A DNA stretch of 5,313 nt from Microthrixaceae bacterium. GTDB taxonomy: Bacteria > Actinomycetota > Acidimicrobiia > Acidimicrobiales > Acidimicrobilacustridaceae. The notes under the pieces were generated by a model, which saw only the letters and a program-made list of their open reading frames with translations, made no database searches and had not been told where the DNA came from. Location of the stretch: NCBI GenBank assembly GCA_023264915.1, contig JAHFUU010000229.1:1-5313 (forward strand), read 5' to 3'. Shown piece by piece: positions 1-5,313 of this stretch (the stretch's first letter is position 1; every line of letters starts with the position of its first letter). Both the position numbers and the translations under genes were made by a program.

Positions 1-2
1 GC

Positions 3-416
3 CCGTGCGACGTCACCGACTGGCTGCACGCCTACGCCCAGCTCTACGACCTCGCCTATGACCAGGCGCGAGCCGCGCAGCCCAAGGCCCACGTGCTGAT
101 CTCGTTGACCCAACACTTCGACCCGGTGTTCGACTCGCCAGCGGCGTCCCACCCCGTGCTGTCGGTGCAGACGTTCCTCCGCACGCTGGCCCCGCTGCTC
201 GGTGCCCGGGCGTGGTCCGTCGCCATCCATCCCTACCCGGCCGGTCTGACGCCTGTGATCGACGCTCGCGATCTGCCGTGGGTCACCCTCGGCAACATCG
301 GCTGCAAGGCGCCCACGCCGGTGTGTTGGATGCGCCCCCACAACTGGAGAGGTGCCGGACCACGGCCGTGGGTTCCAATGCCGAACAGGTCGACCGGTAC
401 TTGGTGTTGTCGGTGA
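3..416 (+). pseudogene. 3' part of a glycoside-hydrolase-like (DUF5722-like) TIM-barrel protein, apparently frameshifted and truncated
   Basis: The open frame enters from the left edge (PCDVTDWLHAYAQLYDLAYD...) and continues through ARAAQPKAHVLISLTQHFDP, a stretch on recruiting and mounting fingers for prolonged activity (SVQTFLRTLAPLL), SVAIHPYP and LPWVTLGNIG to a stop at 414-416. The 'V-x-H-P-Y-P' strand, the preceding 'ISL' strand and the 'VTLGNIG' segment are what I associate with DUF5722 proteins, predicted TIM-barrel glycosidases that are often secreted; the substrate is unknown. The start lies outside the window. After GNIG (about position 302) the frame becomes unlike the family, rich in Cys, Trp, Arg and Pro. 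The +2-phase frame from 302 (LQGAHAGVL...TTAVGSNAEQVDRYL) looks more like the expected continuation, which would be a 'TE-x-G-x-N-S...EQ' block. This suggests a one-base frameshift. Neither frame then supplies a plausible C-terminus, so I call it a pseudogene or sequencing-error gene. A generic cellulase-like barrel is the alternative. Confidence 0.5.
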
Positions 417-510
417 ACGAGAAACGAGACGAGACGAGACGAGGGGAGCGGGCATCGAGATCTGCTCCGGAGCTGCTTGTTCCGAAGCTCGAGCGTCGCT
501 TGGCATCGCA
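417..510. other. Gap between convergent genes
   Basis: This gap separates the end of the broken plus-strand gene from the end of the minus-strand DUF2786 gene. It holds the ACGAG microsatellite, a perfect 10-bp palindrome GCTCCGGAGC at 464-473 and a weak 5-bp stem (GAGCT at 470-474 with AGCTC at 486-490). No stem followed by a T-run is present on either strand, so I do not call an intrinsic terminator. Confidence 0.5.
424..443. repeat. Microsatellite of four ACGAG units
   Basis: Four exact ACGAG units run head to tail at 424-428, 429-433, 434-438 and 439-443. A fifth isolated copy lies at 417-421, separated by AA. The array sits immediately after the stop of the broken DUF5722-like gene, between two convergent genes. 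It is probably a slippage product in non-coding DNA; no function is visible. Confidence 0.8.
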
Positions 511-1986
511 TCATCCAGTGGCGCGGAGGCGCTCGCCTATCGCGAGGTCAGCCTGGTCGGCCGCGAGCCGACCGGCGTCGAAGCCGGCGGTGTTGGAGAA
601 GCGCAGCTGGCGCGACACGGCATCCGGGAACACCGAAGCCATCGCCTCGCGGACCTCTTGCTCTCGCCTGGCCAGGACAGGCAGGAGAGATCGCCCGTGG
701 ACCGACATCGCGTCTTCGAGAACCTCGCCGGTGGCTTGCTCGAGGCGCTCACCGATGCGCAGCGCGTAGGACTGCCAGAACGATGAGCGAAACGACCGGG
801 TGCGAGAGCGCCCGCTACGGTCGCGAACCGAGCCGGCGGCCTGCACGGCAGAGCTGCCCTGGACGAGAAGCGAGGTGAACAACAAGTCGACCACATCGAG
901 GTCATCGGCGAAGCCGAACGCGGTGGAGAAGCCGAGATCGGGACTGTAGATCGACTCGCACCGGTTGGCAGAGGCGACACACGAGAGCAGCACCGACTTC
1001 GCTTCCGAGTAGGGGTTGTCGAGCCAGTACCTGCGCGGTACGGGCAGCGCCCTCTGCCCGCCGTCTTGCCGATCGATCATCGCCTTGTCGATGGCATGCC
1101 GGGCGATGAGCTCTTGGGCCTTGGCCGTAAGGGCGTCAGCCTCCTCGCTGAAGTTGGTCGACTCGGCCTTGGCCAGCAACGCCCGCACCTTGTCGAGCAG
1201 CTTGCTGTCGACGCCTGACCGGTCGCTGCTCGCCCCGAGCCCGGCTGCCACCCAGGCAGACGGGCGTGGGCAGGTCTCGGTGATCTCGGGCAACCGCACG
1301 AGCAACCGCATGATCCCCAATGACCTGGACCACAGGTCAGCACCACCGATGCCGCTCGACACGCCGCAAAGGCCCAGCCAGTCGCGCTCGGCGAGACCAG
1401 GCGAGGGATGGAAGCCCAGCTCTTCGGCGAGTGCGTCGAGCTCTCGCTGCCAGCGGAGCGGCATCTGCGAGCGGGAGAGCGACGCCTCCGCTCGCTCGAC
1501 GATGATGCGGGCGAGCAGGTCGGCATGGCCGCCATCGAGCAGGCGCGTGCAGGCGTGGATCAGATCGTTCGGGGTCCAGCAGCGCTCCCACACCTCCGGC
1601 AGCTCGCCCGCGAGCCATTCTCGGATCCTGTGTTGGATCTCGGCAACTTCGGGTGACCCGAGCTCGGCGTAGTAGCGAGCCACCTCGTCCGCGAGCTCGA
1701 GGCTGCGCGGCGGGGCCGGAGGACCGGTGATGAGCGACCAGAACGCGAGCGAGGTTGTATCCACGATGAGCTCGTGAAGCGCTTGCTCATCGCCGAACAG
1801 GTTGTGAAGCGCTTGCTCATCGCCGAACAGGTTGTGATCACGGCCGTGGTCGCGACCGCACGAGCACCTCGCGCCGCTTGACGCGCGGCTCTGCGAGCCG
1901 CCATGGGGCGAGGAAGGCTGCTCGCCACGCCCACGATCGCGCTGGCGCTTCTTGGCCGCTCGCCGCGCCCTGTTGTTCTTGCCCAT
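511..1986 (-). CDS. DUF2786 domain protein of unknown function
   Basis: The product has 491 residues. Residues about 1-20 are very basic (MGKNNRARRAAKKRQRDRGR), suggesting nucleic-acid contact or disorder. Residues 41-51 (CSCGRDHGRDH) form a small Cys/His cluster. Residues 51-70 are an exact duplication of HNLFGDEQAL. Residues 95-240 are helical and include WTPNDLIHACTRLL. Residues about 262-301 (LLDKVRALLAKAEST, then EEADALTAKAQELIARH) match the DUF2786 signature. Residues about 318-440 (RRYWLDNPYSEAKSVLL, then FGFADDLDVVDLLFTSLL) resemble the region that usually follows DUF2786 (DUF7168-like). These families are common in actinobacteria and phages and their role is not established. I chose the start at 1986 because a GAGGGTGG site lies 8 nt upstream and the MGKNNR-type N-terminus is family-like. 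The frame stays open to an ATG at 2193, but that extra stretch has no family-like sequence. There are no signal peptide or membrane segments. The gene reads alone, separated by 568 bp from the gene upstream on the same strand. Confidence 0.85.
   Translation of the reverse strand: MGKNNRARRAAKKRQRDRGRGEQPSSPHGGSQSRASSGARCSCGRDHGRDHNLFGDEQALHNLFGDEQALHELIVDTTSLAFWSLITGPPAPPRSLELADEVARYYAELGSPEVAEIQHRIREWLAGELPEVWERCWTPNDLIHACTRLLDGGHADLLARIIVERAEASLSRSQMPLRWQRELDALAEELGFHPSPGLAERDWLGLCGVSSGIGGADLWSRSLGIMRLLVRLPEITETCPRPSAWVAAGLGASSDRSGVDSKLLDKVRALLAKAESTNFSEEADALTAKAQELIARHAIDKAMIDRQDGGQRALPVPRRYWLDNPYSEAKSVLLSCVASANRCESIYSPDLGFSTAFGFADDLDVVDLLFTSLLVQGSSAVQAAGSVRDRSGRSRTRSFRSSFWQSYALRIGERLEQATGEVLEDAMSVHGRSLLPVLARREQEVREAMASVFPDAVSRQLRFSNTAGFDAGRLAADQADLAIGERLRATG
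1774..1833 (-). repeat. Exact 30-bp tandem duplication, in frame within the DUF2786 gene
   Basis: Positions 1774-1803 and 1804-1833 are identical over 30 bases, and the next four bases (GTGA, 1834-1837) begin a third copy. Thirty bases equal ten codons, so the reading frame is kept and the protein repeats HNLFGDEQAL at residues 51-60 and 61-70. The lack of any divergence indicates a recent duplication, or possibly an assembly artefact. Confidence 0.95.
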
Positions 1987-1994
1987 TTCACACA

Positions 1995-2002
1995 CCACCC
2001 TC
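1995..2002 (-). promoter_or_regulatory. Ribosome binding site of the DUF2786 gene
   Basis: Read on the minus strand, GAGGGTGG lies 8 nt before the ATG at 1986. It supports that start over upstream in-frame ATGs as far as 2193. A TAGGAC hexamer at 2009-2004 resembles an actinobacterial -10 box, but it is too close to the binding site to be a convincing promoter for a leadered message. Confidence 0.55.
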
Positions 2003-2014
2003 TGTCCTAGGCTC

Positions 2015-2047
2015 GCTCTGCCATGGCGAACCTCGTCACGGCAGAGC
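2015..2047. promoter_or_regulatory. Inverted repeat upstream of the DUF2786 gene, candidate operator
   Basis: GCTCTGCC at 2015-2022 and GGCAGAGC at 2040-2047 are perfect 8-bp inverted arms separated by 17 bp. They lie 29-61 bp upstream of the DUF2786 start, where a regulator could bind. Arms of this length also occur by chance in GC-rich DNA, so the operator role is only inferred. Confidence 0.3.
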
Positions 2048-2281
2048 CTGACTCGGCACCCGACCCGGGAGCCGTGACCATCATGCTCGACGGCTGTGAC
2101 GAGAGCGCGGATACCCCACCCGCTCGAAGGCGGCAGCCATCGGCGAGCTGGCAACCGGCTCGTGGATCCAACACTCATGCCGCCCGCCCGCAACCGCCCG
2201 CATGCCTACCTCATGGCGCCCACACAAGGGCCGGCCGCGCCTCGGCGATTGGGACCGCGATCCCGCTTGCTGGCTTACGCC

Positions 2282-2315
2282 TGTCAGCACTGGCCAGGAC
2301 TGGCCAGTCCTGACA
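2282..2315. repeat. Strong imperfect palindrome or hairpin
   Basis: TGTCAG (2282-2287) pairs with CTGACA (2310-2315). After a single C-C mismatch, ACTGGCCA (2289-2296) pairs with TGGCCAGT (2301-2308) around a GGAC loop. This gives 14 pairs in 34 nt. The same DNA also contains a perfect 18-bp palindrome at 2295-2312 (CAGGACTGGCCAGTCCTG), so two mutually exclusive folds exist. No T-run follows on either strand. It lies 240 bp past the activase stop, so it may act as an RNA 3'-end stabiliser, a T-run-free terminator or a protein-binding site. Confidence 0.6.
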
Positions 2316-2423
2316 AGGGTCGCAGCCCTCGGGGTCAGCGGGCAGTCATGTTGACGGCACGCTGTACGCGTGCGCGCTCTGGTTGACGCATCGAGTGGTC
2401 CCGCCTGCTTGGTGGTGAGCCCT

Positions 2424-2449
2424 GAGGCCCATCAGCGATGGCGAGCCTC
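2424..2449. repeat. Hairpin downstream of the activase gene
   Basis: GAGGC (2424-2428) pairs with GCCTC (2445-2449) and CCATC (2429-2433) pairs with GATGG (2437-2441). The loop is AGC and there is a 3-nt bulge (CGA, 2442-2444). It starts about 105 bp after the activase stop on the minus strand. There is no T-run, so a terminator role is only possible. Confidence 0.35.
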
Positions 2450-2554
2450 GTCCATCTGGGCTTGTGTTGGACGGCCGCAGGGGTCCATCCGTGAGCCAAT
2501 CGGGTCGCGCTGGCAGGCAGGCGGCGGGTGGCGTGGACGCCTACGGCCCACGGA

Positions 2555-3625
2555 TCAGCTGAGGATCTCGAAGCCGTCGAAGAAGCCGCGGCAGTGCTGG
2601 ATCTCGTCAGGATCCAGCCAAGAGGCGCGGCCATAGCCGACCGGTGCTCCGACCTTGGCGGCCTTGTCGTGCCACAGCGGGTTGTAGGACAGCAGGGCCA
2701 CCCGGTCGACGCCCGACTCACGCAGCAACGAAGCGGCAGCGGCCAGGTTCGCATCTGTCGAGGTGATGCCCGGGACCAGGGGGATGCGGGCCAGCACGGC
2801 GGGACCCTCCCCGGCGCGGGCAGCCTCGACCAGCGCGCGGAAGTTGTCGTGGATCACCCGGTTGGACACCCCGCAGTGAGTGCGATGGTCGGCATCGTCG
2901 ATGACCTTGAGATCGAAGTAGACGTCGTCGAGCCACGGTGCCATGTGTTCGACGTAGGCAGACAGCTTGAACTGGCCGCAGGTCTCAAGAAGCGTGTGGA
3001 TGCCGAGCGCCCTTGCCCGCTGCAACAGCTCACCGGCGAAATGCGGGTAGAGCGTGGCCTCGCCGCCGGACAACGTGAGCCCGCCGCCAGAGGTGCGATG
3101 GAACGGGACGTAGCGCTCTATGGCAGAGACGAGCTCGTCGACCGTGTAGGTGCATCCCACAGCCGAGAGCGCTCCGGACGGGCACACCTCCACGCATGCC
3201 ATGCACCCATCGCACACCTCCCTGTCGATGAATCCATCTCGCGAGGCGTCCAGCGCACCCAGCTTGCAGACGGATACACATTCGCGGGCACCGACGCAGG
3301 TTGCCTGGTCGAAGCTCAGCTCGACCCCGAGACGCTTGGTCTCGGGGTTGTGGCACCAGACGCAGCTGAGGGGGCAGCCCTTGAAGAACACCACCGACCG
3401 GATCCCGGGCCCGTCGTCGAGTGAGTTGCCTTTCAGCTCGGCCACCAGCGGCACGAGTGCATCGGTCCCGAACGCATCGATGCTGGAGGCCGCTCCGCTC
3501 GCGACGCCCGCCGCGGGCTGGGCGGGGACATCTGAGACGACTGGCGAGGGGAACCCGCCCGAGCTGGTGGGCGCCGCCGGGTCTTCGTCGAAGAGTCGGG
3601 CCTTGGCACCGCCGAAGGCGGTCAT
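2555..3625 (-). CDS. Glycyl radical enzyme activating enzyme (radical SAM, PflA-like)
   Basis: This cytoplasmic activase of 356 residues would install the glycyl radical on the enzyme encoded just upstream, by reductive cleavage of S-adenosylmethionine at a [4Fe-4S] cluster. The core begins with NSLDDGPGIRSVVFFKGC, typical of PflA-like activases. The radical-SAM CxxxCxxC is C84, C88, C91. The SAM-binding GGE is in LSGGEAT (G187-E189). A ferredoxin-like insert spans about residues 105-155. Its second motif is complete (C138, C141, C144, C148-P), while its first has only C110, C116 and C120, with Ala at 113 where a Cys is usual. The presence of the insert places it with activases of non-PFL enzymes, not the short PflA type. 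Residues 1 to about 57 are an extension rich in Ala, Pro, Ser and Gly ahead of the core. The ATG overlaps the GRE stop as ATGA (3622-3625), which supports this start and translational coupling; there is no strong ribosome binding site. GTG codons at residues 59 and 61 are weaker alternative starts. Confidence 0.93.
   Translation of the reverse strand: MTAFGGAKARLFDEDPAAPTSSGGFPSPVVSDVPAQPAAGVASGAASSIDAFGTDALVPLVAELKGNSLDDGPGIRSVVFFKGCPLSCVWCHNPETKRLGVELSFDQATCVGARECVSVCKLGALDASRDGFIDREVCDGCMACVEVCPSGALSAVGCTYTVDELVSAIERYVPFHRTSGGGLTLSGGEATLYPHFAGELLQRARALGIHTLLETCGQFKLSAYVEHMAPWLDDVYFDLKVIDDADHRTHCGVSNRVIHDNFRALVEAARAGEGPAVLARIPLVPGITSTDANLAAAASLLRESGVDRVALLSYNPLWHDKAAKVGAPVGYGRASWLDPDEIQHCRGFFDGFEILS
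3622..3625 (-). other. ATGA stop/start overlap coupling the GRE and activase genes
   Basis: On the minus strand ATGA holds the activase ATG (3625-3623) and the GRE TGA (3624-3622). The overlap implies one transcript and reinitiation by the same ribosome. The sequence just before it (GAGCGCGCCGAATACTGCTC) has no good ribosome binding site, which fits coupling. Confidence 0.85.
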
Positions 3626-5313
3626 GAGCAGTATTCGGCGCGCTCGATCAGCTCGATCTGCATGTCGTGGTTGAGCGTCACGAAGTAGGCGTTGTAGCCC
3701 GAGATGCGCACGAGCAGGTCACGGTAGTTGTCGGGGTTGACCATCGCATCGCGCAGCACCTCGGAGCTGACGACGTTGAGCTGCATCTGCATCCCACCGA
3801 GCTCGAAGTAGGTCTTGGCGTACGCGTACATGTTCTCTACAGAGCGGGCATGGGTGTCATGGGTCGAGGGCACGTACTTGACGTTGAACGCCACGTTGTT
3901 GTCCATGTTCTCGGGTTCGAGCAAAGCGACGTCGCGAAGGTTGTCGAGGAGGTTCCTCGAAGCCGACGCTGACGGGGTGAGCCCCGGAGTGAATGCCTTG
4001 CCGGCCCGGCGACCCGATGGCAGTGCACCGGTCAGCGTCCCGAACGCGACGTGGTTCGACATCGACCAGAAGCCTGTCGTGTAGCGGCCCCCCCTGAAGT
4101 TGCGATGGGATGCGAAGATGCCGTGCACGACTGCCGTGACGCGGTTGGCCATCGCCAGAGCACCCGGATCACCCGAACCGAACTTGGGTGCACGGGACCC
4201 GATCAGTGCGTGCAACGACTCGAAGCCGTCGAAGTCGCACCGCAGCGCCTCTACGAGCTCGGCAAGATCGACTCGCTCCTCGTCGAACACGAGCCGCTCG
4301 ATGGCGAGCAGCGAGTCGACGACGTCGGACAGGCCGATGCATGCCACGCCCGAGCTGTTGTATCGGGCACCCCCACGGGTCACGTCGTGCCCTGACCGGA
4401 GGCATCCGTCGATCATCGAGGACAGGAACGGGGTTGGGCGCAGCACCGCATGAGCCTCACCCAGCATGTGGTTGTAGGTCGTGGCCTGACCGGCCAGGAA
4501 CTCGAGCTGGCTCACGTACGCCTCGAAGAAGCCCTCGAAGGTCGCGAGCTGACCAGAGCCCGCCGGCGCCGTGTGTGGCCCGACCTGCTGGCCGATCAGC
4601 GGGTGCCAACCGTCATGAAGCGCCATCTCGAGCGGGGCGACGAGGTTGAACATCATGCAGTTGGTGTGCCCGATGTGCTTGCCGATGATGGTGGGCTCGA
4701 CACAGCCCGTCGCGGCCCAGTCGCGACGGTCCTCGATCGAGTAGCCAAGCGGCTCGATCGAGCGCATGACTGCCTCGTCGCTGTGGATGGACGGTGTCGC
4801 GGTGGTGATGAGGTTCACCTCACAGAGACGCTTGAGGTACGCGTCGCTGTTGTGCTCGAAGCTGTATCGGGCGTTTACGTTCGGGTCACGCAACTTCAAC
4901 AGCTCGGTCACCTTCAAGAGGACATAGGTCATGTCGTTGACGCCGCTGCCACCGTCGCGCGCGATGCCCCCCAGGGTTATGGCCTGGTCAGAGGAGCTTC
5001 CCCCGAACAAGAAGTTGCCGATGTCGGGGGTGAGCGGGAGATGGTCGGTGCAACGCAGGTAGAAGCAGCCCAGCAGCTCGATCACATGCCGGACATAGGC
5101 CTCACGCTGCTCGGCGGTGTCCAGCTTGGCCACGTCAGCCAAGAAGTAGGGCTGGAGCCACTGATCGAGGCGGCCGAGGGAGTGCCCGGCGTTGGTGTTC
5201 TCCATGTGCTGGCCGATCCACGCGATCCACATGGCCTGCACGGCCTCGTCGAGGGTCTCTGCTGGGTGGGCGGGCACACGCTCACACACCTCGGCCATGC
5301 GCTCGAGCTCTTC
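3622..5313 (-). CDS. Glycyl radical enzyme of the C-x-E (non-PFL) type, N-terminus beyond the window
   Basis: The frame runs off the right edge, giving 563 visible residues. GREs are usually near 800 residues, so about 230-250 are probably missing. An internal Met (codon 5296-5298) is not the start, because EELER precedes it in frame and MAEVCERVPAHPAETLDEA is an internal PFL-domain segment. Numbering from that Met: HMENTNAGHSLGRLDQWL at 31-48, FGGSSSDQAITLGG at 98-111 and RDPNVNARYSFEHNSDAYL at 137-155 are PFL-domain blocks. C199 in GCVEPTIIGKHIGHTNC is the expected thiyl radical cysteine and E201 the acid/base glutamate. G534 in LLVRISGYNAYFV is the radical glycine, 24 residues from the C-terminus. 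Residue 198 is Gly, so the Cys-Cys pair of pyruvate formate-lyase is absent. The C-x-E pair is known from diol dehydratases, choline TMA-lyase, hydroxyproline dehydratase, isethionate lyase and aryl decarboxylases. The loop after GCVEP does not let me choose among them. It is the first gene of an operon with its activase and should need anoxic conditions. Confidence 0.93.
   Translation of the reverse strand, partial: EELERMAEVCERVPAHPAETLDEAVQAMWIAWIGQHMENTNAGHSLGRLDQWLQPYFLADVAKLDTAEQREAYVRHVIELLGCFYLRCTDHLPLTPDIGNFLFGGSSSDQAITLGGIARDGGSGVNDMTYVLLKVTELLKLRDPNVNARYSFEHNSDAYLKRLCEVNLITTATPSIHSDEAVMRSIEPLGYSIEDRRDWAATGCVEPTIIGKHIGHTNCMMFNLVAPLEMALHDGWHPLIGQQVGPHTAPAGSGQLATFEGFFEAYVSQLEFLAGQATTYNHMLGEAHAVLRPTPFLSSMIDGCLRSGHDVTRGGARYNSSGVACIGLSDVVDSLLAIERLVFDEERVDLAELVEALRCDFDGFESLHALIGSRAPKFGSGDPGALAMANRVTAVVHGIFASHRNFRGGRYTTGFWSMSNHVAFGTLTGALPSGRRAGKAFTPGLTPSASASRNLLDNLRDVALLEPENMDNNVAFNVKYVPSTHDTHARSVENMYAYAKTYFELGGMQMQLNVVSSEVLRDAMVNPDNYRDLLVRISGYNAYFVTLNHDMQIELIERAEYCS

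Larger units (their letters stand above)
1987..2554. other. Long intergenic stretch without a convincing gene
   Basis: This stretch lies downstream of the activase gene and upstream of the DUF2786 gene, both on the minus strand. Open frames here are short, rich in Arg, Pro, Ala and Ser, and carry no recognisable motif on either strand. I see no tRNA-like or rRNA-like sequence. It contains the DUF2786 ribosome binding site, the inverted repeat at 2015-2047, a small hairpin at 2144-2162 (CGAGCTGG, loop CAA, CCGGCTCG with one G-T pair), the strong palindrome at 2282-2315 and a hairpin at 2424-2449. Its length is generous for a compact GC-rich genome. It could hold a decayed gene or a structured RNA, but neither can be shown from this sequence alone. 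Confidence 0.55.

Noticed and set aside
464..494. Bidirectional terminator between the convergent genes
   Set aside because: Only short palindromes (GCTCCGGAGC, GCTCGAGC) and a 5-bp stem are present, with no T-rich tail on either side.
1016..1672. Plus-strand open frame of 218 codons opposite the DUF2786 gene
   Set aside because: Ser/Arg/Ala-rich composition with no motif. It mirrors the DUF2786 coding strand.
1774..1833. Start of a CRISPR array
   Set aside because: The two 30-bp copies abut with no spacer and lie inside a coding frame that they preserve.
1987..2193. N-terminal extension of the DUF2786 protein to the ATG at 2193
   Set aside because: The added 69 residues are Arg/Gly/Ser-rich without family-like sequence, and a good ribosome binding site supports the start at 1986.
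2023..2386. Short plus-strand open frames in the intergenic stretch
   Set aside because: Pro/Arg/Ala-rich, no ribosome binding site of note and no recognisable motif. They are consistent with chance open frames in GC-rich DNA.
2532..2552. Possible terminator just after the activase stop (CGTGG and CCACG arms)
   Set aside because: Only five base pairs around an 11-nt loop, and no T-run follows on the minus strand.
2528..3424. Long plus-strand open frame of 298 codons opposite the activase
   Set aside because: It is the antisense shadow of the activase gene, whose radical-SAM and cluster motifs are unambiguous. Long antisense frames are expected in GC-rich coding DNA.
3622..5313. Classical pyruvate formate-lyase (pflB)
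   Set aside because: The adjacent Cys-Cys pair is missing (Gly-Cys here), a C-x-E motif is present, and the partner activase has the ferredoxin-like insert absent from the short PflA type.

Overview
This is a GC-rich window (visibly about two-thirds G+C, with strong G/C preference at third codon positions). It most resembles an actinobacterial genome, perhaps of an Acidimicrobiia-like lineage. The main clue is the DUF2786-type protein, whose basic N-terminus (MGKNNRARRAAKKR) is of a kind I associate with Actinomycetota. The lineage call is an inference.

Layout from left to right. (1) Positions 3-416, plus strand: the downstream part of a gene for a TIM-barrel, glycoside-hydrolase-like protein (DUF5722-like). 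Its frame appears to break near position 302, and the family-like C-terminus is not completed. (2) Positions 417-510: a short gap between convergent genes, with an ACGAG microsatellite. (3) Positions 511-1986, minus strand: a complete 491-residue DUF2786 protein with a basic N-terminus, a small Cys/His cluster and an exact 30-bp in-frame tandem duplication. (4) Positions 1987-2554: about 570 bases without a convincing gene, holding a ribosome binding site and inverted repeat upstream of the DUF2786 gene, and several hairpins. The strongest is a 14-bp imperfect palindrome at 2282-2315. (5) Positions 2555-5313, minus strand: a two-gene operon, read right to left. A glycyl radical enzyme (GRE) comes first, with its N-terminus beyond the window edge, followed by its radical-SAM activase. 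The two overlap by 4 bp (ATGA).

The GRE/activase pair is the functional core. The activase cleaves S-adenosylmethionine at a [4Fe-4S] cluster and abstracts hydrogen from the glycine in the VRISGY motif of the GRE. The GRE then uses the cysteine of its GCVEP loop to start radical chemistry on a substrate that this window does not reveal. The enzyme has the C-x-E active site of the dehydratase, lyase and decarboxylase branches, not the Cys-Cys pair of pyruvate formate-lyase. Such oxygen-sensitive chemistry implies anoxic or fermentative metabolism.

The observations most worth following are the unassigned specificity of the GRE, an activase that lacks one expected cluster cysteine and carries a roughly 55-residue Ala/Pro/Ser/Gly-rich N-terminal extension, and the local duplications and gene decay on the left side.
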